DNA of 64,000 nt from Pseudonocardia terrae (GCF_021343995.1 NZ_JAJTTE010000008.1:62001-126000), one strand, 5' to 3'. Shown: positions 26,692 to 36,036, numbered from the stretch's first letter. Translations and numbers: made by a program. The notes: generated by a model from the letters alone, not told the origin.

Positions 26692-28158
26692 GGCTCTTCC
26701 GGATCTAGAGTGCGAGGACTCCGCAGTGCAGGAGTGACCGGATTCGGTAGTTGATCAGGTTGCGGAAGCCGAGGGCGTTGCGGCGGAGTGCTTCGAGGCG
26801 GCCGTTGATGGCCTCGGTCGGGCCGTTCGAGGCGTGGTGGTCGAAGTAGGCGAGGACGTCGGCGCGGCGGCGGTGCAGGGTCCGTCCGAGGGTGGCGAGT
26901 TCCTTGATGCCGGCCGGTAGCCCGGCGCGGAGTCGGTCGATGACCGCGGTCAGGAGGGTCTTGCCGCGGCGGCGGTCCTGGTCGGCGTAGGCGGCGATGA
27001 TCTGCTGGTAGGCCCACCAGGTGACCTCGACCGCGACGTGTTCCTCGGCGGCGAAGACCGCCTCGAGCCGGGTCCGCTGCTTGTCGGTGAGCAGCCCCAG
27101 ACGGGTGCGCAGTGTGTGCGGCGGACGCGGTAGAGCGGGTCCCCGGAGCGGCCGCGGTGGCCGAGGGTGTCCTGTTGGACGCGTTGGCGACACAGGTCGA
27201 GCTTGTGCCCGGCCAGCGCGACGACGTGGAACGGGTCCATCACGGTGACCGCGTCCGGGACGGCGTCGGTGGCCGCGTTCTTGTAGCCGCCGAACCCGTC
27301 CATCGCTACGACCCGGACGCCGTCGCGGAAGGCCGGGTCGCGGGCCTCGAGCCAGGTCCTCAGCGCCTGGGCCGAGCGTCCCGAGACCAGGTCGAGCAGC
27401 CGCGCACGCCCCTGACCGGCCACGACCGCGGTCAGGTCGGTGATCACGGTGACGAATCCGTCGCCTTCGGCGCCGAACACATGGGCCCACTTGTGCTCGT
27501 CAACCCCGATCACCCGCACCCCATCGAGGCGGGCGGGGCCGGCGGAGCGCAGCAGAGCCTCGGTCGCGGCGACGGCGACGCTGTTCACGGTGTCCCAGCT
27601 ACGACCCAGTTCTCGGGCGACCGCGGAGACGGTGGCCTTGTCGATCGCCAAGCGGCGCAACACATACTCCGCGCACCGCCGGGTGGTCGAAGCACCGGGT
27701 CGGGCCAGGCTGCTGCTGTCGTGGGCGAAGATCTCGCGAGTGCAGCCGTCATGCACGCACCGGTAGCGCGGCACTCGGACCCGCAGCTGTAGCGGATGCC
27801 CGACCACCGGGACATCGGTGACCCGGCGCTCGACGCTGTCTCGGTACACCCCGACCAACCCGCACCCCGGGCACGACCCGGGGCCGTCGGTGAGCAGGTC
27901 ACACCACAGCACCGTGGTCTCACCGTGCAGCGCGGCGTCGGTGATCCGCACCCCGAGCTCGACGGTCCGGACGATCGTGTCGGCCACGATCTGGGCAGGC
28001 GGGCACGTAGGCTGCGACATCGGGTCCCCGGGCTTGTTGATGGTGTTCGGCGTAGGAACCTTCATCATCAACTTCTCGGGGCCCGCCTCAGCGCAGCGAC
28101 ACGACCTCTGCCGCCGGGACGATCACGCCCTCACCTGCACTCTGTTTCCGGAAGAGCC
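26692..28158. mobile_element. ISL3-family insertion sequence with 22-bp imperfect inverted repeats
   Basis: Ends are GGCTCTTCCGGA then AGAGTGC with three mismatching bases between (26692-26713) and its inverted copy (28137-28158), 19 of 22 matching. Length 1467 bp. The 8 bp flanking each end (ACTTAACT and AGCAAACC) do not match, so there is no target duplication. The right end cuts into an IS1380 gene. Confidence 0.8.
26705..28071 (-). pseudogene. ISL3-family transposase, frameshifted
   Basis: The first frame encodes the N-terminal zinc finger (CDLLTDGPGSCPGCG, RCVHDGC) and DDE region (VIGVDEHKWAH, VVAMDGFGGYKNAATDAVPDAVTVMDPFHVV in pieces), the second the rest (LRTRLGLLTDKQRTRL, HHASNGPTEAINGRLEALRRNALGFRN). 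The switch is at ACACAC near 27113: removing one AC gives RRTLRTR without a break. The transposase would need that repaired, so the IS is probably inactive. Confidence 0.8.
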
Positions 28159-28467
28159 AGCAAACCCGGCTCCCGGAGATCCTCGCCGAGGCGGTGTCGA
28201 TCAAGACACCGCGGATCAAGTCTGGGGCGGCGAACCGGCCCCGAAGCTGCTGGGCGTGATCGCCGGGATGTGCGCCGGCGCGGACAGCATTGACGATCTG
28301 GACCTGTTGCGCGCGGGCGGGACACCGGCTCTGTTCGACGGGGTCTATGCGCCCTCGACCCTGGGGGTGCTGTTGCGGGAGTTCAGCTTCGGGCACGCCC
28401 GCCAGCTGGAATCGGTGCTACGCCAACACCTGGTCGCGCTGGCCGCGCGCACCGAGGTGCGCAGACG
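28159..28467 (+). pseudogene. IS1380-family transposase fragment
   Basis: VIAGMCAGADSIDDLDLLRAGG and APSTLGVLLREFSFGHARQLE match the N-terminal part of IS1380 transposases. The preceding LPEILAEAVSIKTPRIKSG lies in another frame, so there is a frameshift near 28225. The left side is cut by the ISL3 end and the right side joins an IS3 remnant. Confidence 0.75.
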
Positions 28468-28530
28468 GTCCAGGTAGAGGCGGACCGCGCGGGCACGGGT
28501 CTCCTCATCGAACTTCCGAGGTGCTCCCAC
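28468..28530 (-). pseudogene. IS3-family OrfA N-terminal fragment
   Basis: The minus strand reads MGAPRKFDEETRARAVRLYL, the usual start of IS3-group OrfA helix-turn-helix proteins, then runs into the IS1380 fragment after about 24 codons. Confidence 0.65.
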
Positions 28531-28654
28531 GACTCCAGTCTCCTTGCTAGATCAGGAGCCTCTCCGTCGGCAAGGGCGGTTCACTTCCGAGGTGCTCCCA
28601 CAGCTCCAGTCTCCTTGCTAGATCAGGAGCCTCTCCACCACCCAGGACGGTTCA
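28513..28654. repeat. two 71-bp tandem copies of an IS3 left end
   Basis: 28513-28583 and 28584-28654 are near-identical head-to-tail copies; the first 50 bases differ only by a GA/AG swap and the last 18 are more diverged. Read on minus, each starts TGAACCG, like IS3 terminal repeats, and ends at the OrfA start. Confidence 0.75.
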
Positions 28655-28657
28655 GTC

Positions 28658-28740
28658 CCCGCCGCCGAAAGGCGCACCAGCCCGGGCGAAGCTTACGGCC
28701 AGGGCAGACCGAAGGGCTGTCCGCCATAGGCGATGCGCAG
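28658..28740. repeat. REP-like structured repeat, copy 1
   Basis: About 80 bp similar to 41447-41537. Both start GCCGCCG-AAGGCGCACC and contain CAGGGCAG plus a GGCTGTC arm; the hairpin here is 28702-28722. Confidence 0.5.
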
Positions 28741-28747
28741 TGCGCGG

Positions 28748-29338
28748 TCATTCATTGCACAGCTCGAACCCCGAAGCGAACTCTCGGGAGCCGGACGCGA
28801 TATCAATGGCCTCCGCCAAGTCGTCCGGATGATCGACTGGGTTGGAGCCGTCGAACGCGAAGCCGATGGCAGCCTCGTCGGCGCCAGGCTGGCTCACCAC
28901 GGCCACCCACTCGGTGCCCTGGTGACCGTAGACCCAGCTCAGGTGAGTCCCGGGATAGGCAGCGCGGATCCGTCCTAGCGTATCGCCGACACCGACGCCC
29001 CGGTCTGTGCGAGTGCCGGCTGGCGGGGAGAACCCGATGAGGCGGTGGTCACGCCCAAGCAGGTAGCCCGCCGGACGGCCGCCCTGCGTGGTCCCAGTCG
29101 TGGCGATGAATGAGCACGGCCCGGACGCCTGCGCCGGCGCCGCTGTCGGTTCCGCGGCACGGATGTCCGACTCCGTCGCGCCGACGGTCGCGACGCCGGA
29201 GCCGCCGAACGCGACTGTCGCCGAGGCGGGTGCCGCCGGTGTCGCCGGTCGCACCGCGACCGGCTCCGCCGCGCACGCAGCGGCCACGATTACCGTCGCG
29301 AGGACACCCACGATGCGAGAAGTGGTCCGAGTACTCAT
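28748..29338 (-). CDS. exported hypothetical protein, last gene of the six-gene operon
   Basis: 196 residues. N-terminal signal (RIVGVLATVIVAAACA) with a poor lipobox, an Ala/Thr/Pro-rich linker, then a domain of about 110 residues with RDHRLIGFSPP, GVGVGDTLGRIRAAYPGTHLSW and a final FELCNE. The GVGVGDTLGRIRAAYPG block resembles sequences in secreted hypothetical proteins that repeat the motif G-x-T-xx-xV/I-xx-x-aYP. Two Cys (one near 73, one at the end) may pair. ATG overlaps the preceding stop by 4 nt. Function unknown. Confidence 0.72.
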   Translation of the reverse strand: MSTRTTSRIVGVLATVIVAAACAAEPVAVRPATPAAPASATVAFGGSGVATVGATESDIRAAEPTAAPAQASGPCSFIATTGTTQGGRPAGYLLGRDHRLIGFSPPAGTRTDRGVGVGDTLGRIRAAYPGTHLSWVYGHQGTEWVAVVSQPGADEAAIGFAFDGSNPVDHPDDLAEAIDIASGSREFASGFELCNE

Positions 29339-30984
29339 CCGGCGAGCGTTGTCCCGGTCCAGAAGGCATCACCATCACGCATCTCGACAACGAGATACCG
29401 CGGGCCGGTCGCGTGGTACTCGTCCCAGCCGTCGAGGTTTCCAGTCGCGATGCCCGGCTCGAGCCCAAGCACACCGGCGTCGGCAATCTGCTCGGCGGTG
29501 CAGGTCTGCTCCCGCTCGTTGGTGTCGATGCAGGCCTGCATCGACAAGCCTGGGACGACGACGGACGGGCCATAGACGATCGGGTGGGTCGCGGCGAACC
29601 GGGCGAGTGTCGCGCTCGCGCCGCGGTCCGTGCGGATCCAGCTCACCGAGTCGTCGACACAGTGCGCGCAGAGCTCGGCGAGGGCGGCTGTGTCGCCGGC
29701 GGCGGCGGCCGTGCGGATCGCGGCGAGGAGATCGGCCGTGCTGGTGGGGATCTTCGCGCCGGTCACGTCGGTGTCAATGCGCGACGGTGCGGCTGGCGGG
29801 TCCGGCACCGCCTGGCCCGCCGCGGCCTCGGCCGGGGTGAACGCGATCGCCGTGGCGTGCGCGGCGAGAGTGCTCGTCCGGCCGTCAGCGGTGGTGAAGT
29901 CGAGCCGGCCAGCCTCGGGATCGAGGCCGGAGGGTGGAGCGGGCGACCTCTCGCTAAGGGCTGCGGCGTGCTCGCGGGTCGCCGGGTCGCTGGCCACGAT
30001 CCGCGCAGTCCGGCCGTCCGCCCCGAACGCGAGTGCGAGCATCCCGCTGCCAAGGTAGGTCGGCGTCGCTCCGCCGACGAGGTAGGACACCAGCCGCTGC
30101 GGGTAGACCGGGCGGCAGCCACCGAGCGGCCCATAGGTCACGACGGTCGCGGTGCCGGCGGGTGAGGTGGACACGACCTGGCGGCTGCCCTCGTTCAGCT
30201 CGCCGCCGCGCATGTGCTCGTCTGCGGGTCGCGGGGGATCGACCGGACTCGACGTCCCGGTGCCATCAACAGTGCGCAAGTCGTCGCTCGCTGAGCACGC
30301 CCCGCTACTGGGGTGATCGACCCACGCGAACCGCGATACTCCGGGGACGGACGCCACCCGCTGTGGGTAGGAGACCTGGCCGCTGCGATCCACACGCAGC
30401 TGCACGGCCCCCGTCCGGTCTACGGTCATCAACGAATACTGCGCCCGGAAGTCGGCCTGCTGCTCGGGGATGCTGGCGGCGAGCACGACGTTGTCGCCCA
30501 CGCTGCCGACTAGGTGCGAGTAGAGCGGCTGCGGTGGGTTCAGCCGCAACCGCCGGGGCGTCGATCCGTCGGCCGGGAAGATCGTCAGCGCGGCTCCGTC
30601 CGTGGTGAAGGACGCGAGGTCGTTACCCAAGAACGCGATGCCCCGACACGGGCACGGGTAGCGGTGCTCGGTGCCAGTGCGGTCGACAACGTGCACGATC
30701 CCGGCTTGGGTGGGGTTGTCGTTGGGCGCCTCGTCCTGCCAGGCGAGACGCTGTGAGTCCGGCGACCAGACCAGGCCGTCCGCCGCGGCCGCCGCGGAGG
30801 AGACCCGGGTGACGACGCCGTTCGTGTCGACGAGTGCCGTGCCGTCGGCGTCGCTGAAAGCGAGGACGGCGGGGGCAGCGGCAGGCGGCCGTCCGGCGGA
30901 GCCGGCGGTCGGCCCGACGGGTGCGCTGCACCCGGCCAGGGCGAGCACTAGCCCGGCCAGTACGACGGCCGTGCGGCGGGTCAT
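29335..30984 (-). CDS. lipoprotein with beta-propeller-like domain, fifth gene of the operon
   Basis: 549 residues with a clear lipobox LALAGC (Cys19), so anchored outside the membrane. Residues about 40-400 hold TolB/propeller-like blades (DGLVWSPDSQRLAWQDE, LALAFGADGRTARIVAS). The C-terminal part from about 415 is a separate domain (ADLLAAIRTAAAAGDTAALAELCAHC, SVSWIRTDRGASATLARFAATHP) with several Cys. Overlap of 4 nt with both neighbours. A ligand-sensing or scaffold role opposite the membrane propeller of the next protein is plausible but unproven. Confidence 0.8.
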   Translation of the reverse strand: MTRRTAVVLAGLVLALAGCSAPVGPTAGSAGRPPAAAPAVLAFSDADGTALVDTNGVVTRVSSAAAAADGLVWSPDSQRLAWQDEAPNDNPTQAGIVHVVDRTGTEHRYPCPCRGIAFLGNDLASFTTDGAALTIFPADGSTPRRLRLNPPQPLYSHLVGSVGDNVVLAASIPEQQADFRAQYSLMTVDRTGAVQLRVDRSGQVSYPQRVASVPGVSRFAWVDHPSSGACSASDDLRTVDGTGTSSPVDPPRPADEHMRGGELNEGSRQVVSTSPAGTATVVTYGPLGGCRPVYPQRLVSYLVGGATPTYLGSGMLALAFGADGRTARIVASDPATREHAAALSERSPAPPSGLDPEAGRLDFTTADGRTSTLAAHATAIAFTPAEAAAGQAVPDPPAAPSRIDTDVTGAKIPTSTADLLAAIRTAAAAGDTAALAELCAHCVDDSVSWIRTDRGASATLARFAATHPIVYGPSVVVPGLSMQACIDTNEREQTCTAEQIADAGVLGLEPGIATGNLDGWDEYHATGPRYLVVEMRDGDAFWTGTTLAG

Positions 30985-33900
30985 GCCGCGCACCGGTCGA
31001 CGTAGTCGACGGAGGCGCCGATGTTGGCTGCCCACTCGTCGCGGGTGAGCCCGGTGCCGGCGGTGCGACAGACCTGGGTCCGCCAGTCGAGGTCGTCGAC
31101 GCGCCACAGGTCTGTCTGGCCCATGCTGGTTATCTCCCGCTTCGGTTTAACGGTGATCGAGGCCAGCATCGTGCCGTCGGGCGACCAGGCGAGGTCGGCG
31201 ACGCTGTTGCCGAGCGGTTCCTCGAGGGCGGGCATGGCCTCGGTCCCTGAGCCCACGTCGTAGACGTGGATCCGTGTCCCCTGCGCGATAGCCACCTGGG
31301 GGCGGACGGGGTTCGCTGCGACGAACCCGGGCGGCTCGCCGGCTGGCAGGGTCCAGCTACGGCCCGCGGCGGACAGGTCGGCGGCAAACGTGACGACGCG
31401 GCGGTCGTCGGTAATGCCGACGATGTGCGAGCCGTCGCCCGTCCAAGCCAATCCCGTCACACCGGGCGCGGCGATCCGGGCGATCTCGTGGCGGTCGACA
31501 AGGTCGACGAGGACGAGCTGCTCGCCCTCGCCGCTGCCGATCGCGAAGGCGCCGCGCCGGCCGTGCACGGCCATCGCTGTGGATCCGGGGCCGAGGTCGA
31601 GGGTACCGGCGAGCTCGCCGGTCTCGGTGGACCAGATCCCTACTTGGCCGGAGGCGCTTCGCCCGATCACGAGGTGGGCGTCTGGGACCAGCGCGACCTG
31701 CACCATGATGCGGTCGCGGACGGCCTGCTTGCCGCTGTCCGATGCCGCGAGACCGAGCGACTTCGTGATCGCCTTGCGGTCGCCCTTCCATAGCATGATT
31801 GCGCCGCCGGTGGTGGTGAAGCCCGCCGCGGCTTTCGTACCGCCCGCGGACGCGACCGCGGTGATCAGAACACCGCCGCCGGTGTCGAATGTCTCGAGGT
31901 GAGGATAGTCGTCGCTGCCGTCCGCCTGGTCCACGTCGGCTGGCCGGCTCAGGTCAGCGAGTACGAGTCCGTACGCGGTGCCGGCGCCATCAACGCGGGT
32001 GAGCAGAAGCGAGCGGTCACCGGTGAAGGCAATGGCCGTGGCCGGCTTGCCCGGAGTGATAGGGGCGCCGGTGGTCAGCACCGTCACCCGGCCGCCTGCC
32101 TCACCCGCAACGATCGTCCGCCCACCGGTGGCGACTGTGGTGGACGCGCCGCCGGTCGGTCGAGCGAGCCCGACGCCGTTGTCGAAGGCGGTTCCGGACA
32201 GCTGCGTGGTGCCCTGCGGGCCGGCGAACGCGAACGCGTAGCTCGTGCCCGCAATCGCCGCCGGTGCGGTGACCACGCCACCGGCCGGGAACGACAGCCT
32301 CACCTTGCGCTGGCGGTCCCAGATCATCAGCCCACCCTCCGTCCCGACGGCGAGCTTGGCGGTCGTCGCTCCGAGCCGCGTTGCGTCGCCTGGGATGTCC
32401 TCCTTGGTGAGCTCGACCGTGACGGTGCCGCTGCTCAGCCCGATTGCCAGGACACGGTTGGTGGCCAGCAGCAGCATGATCTGGTCTTCGGGCTGCCCCG
32501 CCACGACGGCGGCGTCGAGCACCAGGCTGGTCGTCACGCGGCTGTCGAGCTGGGCCGCGGCCATGTCGCCGAGCCGTACGCAGCGCAGTAGCTCGTGGGT
32601 GGTGACGTCGTAGGTCGCAAATGTGCCCGAACCCCAGACCGCCACCAGCTCGACCCCACCAGTGGTGAAGCCCAGTCGGCGGACGGGCTCGTTCTGCTGG
32701 ACGCAGGGTGCGGGCGGCAGCTGCCCGAGCGGGGTGGGGGCGCCGGAGGTGGTCCCGAAGAGGCTGATGCGACCGTCCGCCTCCGTGGCCAGCACCGGCG
32801 CCCCGGGGTCGAGCTCCATCAGATCCGCCGGCTCAGGGGTCTCACCCAGCGCCGCGCCGGTGGTCAGGTCCCACACGCGCACGGTGCCCTCCTTGCCCGC
32901 GGTGTAGACACGTGCGGCGGCCTCATCGACCGCTACGGCGTTGATGGATGACCTGCTCGCCTGCCAGGAGCGGCTGATCCCGGCGTTGTCCGCGATCACG
33001 TCGCGGATCGCGTCGACGGCCCGACCGTTCGACGGGTCGAGCTCGTGCGCCTCCAACCCGAGGAGCCCCGCGAGCCGTGGATCCGTCTGGCGCAGGGTCG
33101 TCGCGCGTGCGGCGAGGTCGGACGAGAGGCGGCCCCGCTCTGCGGCCGCCGTCACGCCCTGCTGTTGGATCTTGACCGTGATGCCGACTCCCGCGCCAGC
33201 GAGCACAACGGCGAGCACGACGGCGAGCACGAGCGCGACGGTGCGGTCCCAGCGGGTTCGGGTGGCGGCGATGGCCTCGCCGAGGTCCCCGACGTAGCGG
33301 GCCGAGACCTCGTTCTTGGCCAGCGCCTCGACGAGGCTCTCGTCTCGCTCCGACTTCCTGGGCAGGACGACACCCAGCTCAGCGCGTCCTGCTGCGTCGA
33401 TCTTGTTGGCGTAGCCGCCGACAGGCTCGATCGTTCCCGTTGGCGTGAGCCGGCCGGTCGTTGCCTGGCCCACAGCGAGGATGCGTAGCCGGGGCAGCCA
33501 CCAGCGCCGTCGGCGGTGCAATTCGTCGAGGGCGATGGCGATGGCCACACTCGCCGACGGCCCGTGCACGTCGACGCAGGGCTCCTCCTTCTCTGACATC
33601 CACCATGTGACGCACACGCCCGTCGTCGCGAGCGGGCACGACGCCCACGCCGTGCGCGCTGCGTCGACGAACTCCCGATCGCTGACCAGAAACGCCATGC
33701 GAGCCGGGTCGGGATGCAGCCCAGGCGGGCCGTCCTGCTGCAGGGCGACCCAAAGCTGCACTGCACGACCCTCCCGGCTGCGGTCGACCAGAACGGGCAC
33801 GCTCACGGTCGCCGTGGGAGCGGAGGCCGGTCCGCCAAGGAGGTGGCGTGCGAGCAGGGCGACGAACCCCGCGGCCGGACCATGGGCAACCTCGCTTAAG

Positions 33901-34349
33901 ACGTTTACCAGCCGGGTAAGTTCAGGCCGGGCACCGTCGGTCGACATCACGATGTCGCTGCCGCCCACGCCGACGCAGAAGGCCCGCTCGAAGTGCGCAG
34001 AAGCTGCCGCGGCATGGGCAATCATTGTCCGCTCGTCGTCGGAGAGGATCGCCCGGCCCACAGCGGTCACGGCGTTGGCCGCGGAGCACCACGGCGGCAT
34101 TACGAGTGTGGCGCGGATCGCATCCGTACCGGATCCCTCGTGCCACCGAATCTTGCCCGGCCGCGACTTGAGCGCCGTCCACTCCGGTGAGCCGGGTTCG
34201 ATGGGGGCGAGACTCGCGATGTCCCGCTCCTGCACGCGCGAAGCCACCCCTGCGACAAACGCCTGCTTCGCCCCGACCAGATCGTCGAGGACGCTGTCGC
34301 GGGCGGCGACAGCGTCCAAGGCGGCGCTGGTTGTCGTCTCCGCAGTCAC
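30981..34349 (-). CDS. Lon-type protease domain - membrane helix - beta-propeller protein
   Basis: 1122 residues. Residues about 190-350 form a Lon/S16 peptidase domain: Ser265 in DVHGPSASVAIAIALDELH and Lys316 in TGTIEPVGGYANKIDAAGRA occupy the catalytic dyad positions of Lon. One membrane helix (371-392, VALVLAVVLAVVLAGAGVGI) follows, then DPRLAGLLGLEAHELDPSN and WD40-like blades (INAVAVDEAAARVYTAGKEG, LAWSPDGTMLASI), ending with VCRTAGTGLTRDEWAANIG. That ending is typical of propellers on STAND ATPases, but no Walker motif is present here. Topology suggests protease inside, propeller outside. GTG start with a 4-nt overlap to the previous gene. No exact match to a known system comes to mind. 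Confidence 0.85.
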   Translation of the reverse strand: MTAETTTSAALDAVAARDSVLDDLVGAKQAFVAGVASRVQERDIASLAPIEPGSPEWTALKSRPGKIRWHEGSGTDAIRATLVMPPWCSAANAVTAVGRAILSDDERTMIAHAAAASAHFERAFCVGVGGSDIVMSTDGARPELTRLVNVLSEVAHGPAAGFVALLARHLLGGPASAPTATVSVPVLVDRSREGRAVQLWVALQQDGPPGLHPDPARMAFLVSDREFVDAARTAWASCPLATTGVCVTWWMSEKEEPCVDVHGPSASVAIAIALDELHRRRRWWLPRLRILAVGQATTGRLTPTGTIEPVGGYANKIDAAGRAELGVVLPRKSERDESLVEALAKNEVSARYVGDLGEAIAATRTRWDRTVALVLAVVLAVVLAGAGVGITVKIQQQGVTAAAERGRLSSDLAARATTLRQTDPRLAGLLGLEAHELDPSNGRAVDAIRDVIADNAGISRSWQASRSSINAVAVDEAAARVYTAGKEGTVRVWDLTTGAALGETPEPADLMELDPGAPVLATEADGRISLFGTTSGAPTPLGQLPPAPCVQQNEPVRRLGFTTGGVELVAVWGSGTFATYDVTTHELLRCVRLGDMAAAQLDSRVTTSLVLDAAVVAGQPEDQIMLLLATNRVLAIGLSSGTVTVELTKEDIPGDATRLGATTAKLAVGTEGGLMIWDRQRKVRLSFPAGGVVTAPAAIAGTSYAFAFAGPQGTTQLSGTAFDNGVGLARPTGGASTTVATGGRTIVAGEAGGRVTVLTTGAPITPGKPATAIAFTGDRSLLLTRVDGAGTAYGLVLADLSRPADVDQADGSDDYPHLETFDTGGGVLITAVASAGGTKAAAGFTTTGGAIMLWKGDRKAITKSLGLAASDSGKQAVRDRIMVQVALVPDAHLVIGRSASGQVGIWSTETGELAGTLDLGPGSTAMAVHGRRGAFAIGSGEGEQLVLVDLVDRHEIARIAAPGVTGLAWTGDGSHIVGITDDRRVVTFAADLSAAGRSWTLPAGEPPGFVAANPVRPQVAIAQGTRIHVYDVGSGTEAMPALEEPLGNSVADLAWSPDGTMLASITVKPKREITSMGQTDLWRVDDLDWRTQVCRTAGTGLTRDEWAANIGASVDYVDRCAA

Positions 34350-35245
34350 TCGAGACCCTCGAGAACCGCGACGGCGATGGGGTCGCCAGCGGGTAGGCGG
34401 TCGGCGAGTCCGAGCCAGAACACCAGCGCGGTCTCATCCAGCCCGAGCATCGACCGCCGCACCCGCGGCGCGTCGTCGGCGTTCAGGCCCTCGATGGGTC
34501 GAGGCTGCGCGTCGACTGTCACCTCAACCGGATCGTCGGATCGCGCGACGACGATGACCCGCCCGGACGCGACGTCGGCGTCGCCGAGCATCGCGAGGAC
34601 ATACGTGGTCGATCCGTTTGGCCCGTCGGTCACGGTGAGCTCCAGAACCGAGCCCGGCCAGTCCGGCCCGGTCGCAGCGACGGCGACCGACATCACGTCG
34701 TCATGCGCGCGTCCCGAAACGAGCACCTCGACCTCGTCGGCCTTGGCCCGACTGACGATCACCGATCCGAGCGGCTCGCCATCGGGCGCGGCCGCGGCCG
34801 CCGCCATGCGGTCGACGGTGACCCTCATCGGCCGTAGCCGGAGTGGCAGCACCGGCGCGAGGGCCGTGGGCTCCGGCATAGTCCACCGGCGCTGCAGCCC
34901 TTTCAGGTTCTCGTCGATCTCGGCCGCCCGCGCGGACCGGTCGGCGACGGGCAGCCGATCGGACACCGACCGGGTGACCGCAAGGGCCCGGTCAAGGGCT
35001 GCAGCACGGGTCGGGCCGCCCGCCCAGACCAGCTCGACACGCAGCGGCCCCGTCGGCTCGTCACGGACGACGCGGACGGTGCTCGGTCGGTCCTCATCGT
35101 CGTCGACGGTCGCGGAAGCGACGACGTACTCGTCCGGGTCGGGCCGGTGGACAAAGAGTCCGGCAGCGCGCAGGACCGTCGCGAGGTCCTGCGCATCCGG
35201 CGGGATGTCGAGCAGGGTCGCGCTACCTCGATCCACCGCGGTCAC
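34346..35245 (-). CDS. hypothetical protein, third gene of the operon
   Basis: 299 residues, acidic, no membrane segment or signal. Two alpha/beta-looking halves: residues 20-130 (AQDLATVLRAAGLFVHRPDP, STVRVVRDEPTGPLRVELVW) and 160-299 (GSVIVSRAKADEVEVLVSGR, GSTTYVLAMLGDADVASGRV, DETALVFWLGLADRLPAGD). No family recognised. It overlaps genes on both sides by 4 nt and probably acts in the cytosol with the Lon-propeller protein. Confidence 0.7.
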   Translation of the reverse strand: MTAVDRGSATLLDIPPDAQDLATVLRAAGLFVHRPDPDEYVVASATVDDDEDRPSTVRVVRDEPTGPLRVELVWAGGPTRAAALDRALAVTRSVSDRLPVADRSARAAEIDENLKGLQRRWTMPEPTALAPVLPLRLRPMRVTVDRMAAAAAAPDGEPLGSVIVSRAKADEVEVLVSGRAHDDVMSVAVAATGPDWPGSVLELTVTDGPNGSTTYVLAMLGDADVASGRVIVVARSDDPVEVTVDAQPRPIEGLNADDAPRVRRSMLGLDETALVFWLGLADRLPAGDPIAVAVLEGLE

Positions 35246-36036
35246 CGGCCCTGATCCTCACCCGGGCGGCGGATGATCCAGTCGGAGTCTCGGAAGTGGC
35301 TGGAGAGGTCGCCGTCGGGCGCCTCTTGGGGGCCGCAGCTCGGGAACAGGGCCCAGCTCACCGACCTGCCCAGGCGCTCCGACTGACGCGCGGACCACTG
35401 TGTCACGTAGAGGAAGTACTCCTCCGCGTAGCGCTTCCGGACGAACGCGTAGTGCGGGTGGGTCGAGGTGATGCGCCCGGGGTCCACGCCTGCTCGCACC
35501 ATCTGCTGCTGCACAAGCTCGATCATCTGGTCACTGGAGACCTGGACGTCGTAGTCGCTCGGATCGGTGTGCACCGCGCACCTGAAGAGGGCGTCGAAGG
35601 GCCGCCGGGCCGGCCGGTCTGCGGTCGGCCAGACCTGGTCCAGATGCTGTGTCGCGTCGTCGAGAACGTCCTCGTCCGGGATGCGACCACCCTCGTCGAT
35701 CACCTGCCACAGGCGGGTCCGATCCACGGCGTGAGGCGCCACCTCGTCGAACGGCATCCGCTTCGCGGCGTGTGCGTAGAACCGGACTGAACTGCCCTGG
35801 ATTCGGACGTCGGCGTCGGTGACCCCCTCCCGGTCGAGAGCATGGAGCAGGTCTTCGCAGAACCGCAGGTACGCCCTCGCTGTCATGCCCAGCGGGCGGA
35901 CCCCGGCCGCGACGGCCTCGACGTCGTTGCACGACAGCCGCAGCTCGGCCAGCACGGACCCATCGGGCCGATAGGAACCGTCGGTGAGCAGCCGCTCAGC
36001 GGCGAGAGACCACTCGCAGGGCTCTGCAGCGGTCAC
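35242..36036 (-). CDS. hypothetical protein, second gene of the operon, possibly nucleotidyltransferase-like
   Basis: 264 residues from the GTG at 36036. An N-terminal helical part (RAYLRFCEDLLHALDREG) leads to VTDADVRIQGSSVRFY, and 70 residues later RPFDALFRCAVHTDPSDYDVQVSSDQM. GSS followed by SDYD resembles the GS...DxD core of polymerase-beta-type nucleotidyltransferases, with a long insertion between. The C terminus is HYAFVRKRYAEEYFLYVTQW and GRSVSWALFPSCGP. The assignment is tentative; soluble and cytosolic. Confidence 0.65.
   Translation of the reverse strand: MTAAEPCEWSLAAERLLTDGSYRPDGSVLAELRLSCNDVEAVAAGVRPLGMTARAYLRFCEDLLHALDREGVTDADVRIQGSSVRFYAHAAKRMPFDEVAPHAVDRTRLWQVIDEGGRIPDEDVLDDATQHLDQVWPTADRPARRPFDALFRCAVHTDPSDYDVQVSSDQMIELVQQQMVRAGVDPGRITSTHPHYAFVRKRYAEEYFLYVTQWSARQSERLGRSVSWALFPSCGPQEAPDGDLSSHFRDSDWIIRRPGEDQGR

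Noticed and set aside
26684-28166. Target-site duplication of the ISL3 copy
   Set aside because: ACTTAACT on the left and AGCAAACC on the right do not match.
28513-28654. CRISPR array
   Set aside because: Two adjacent 71-bp copies without spacers, no cas genes; they are IS3 ends.
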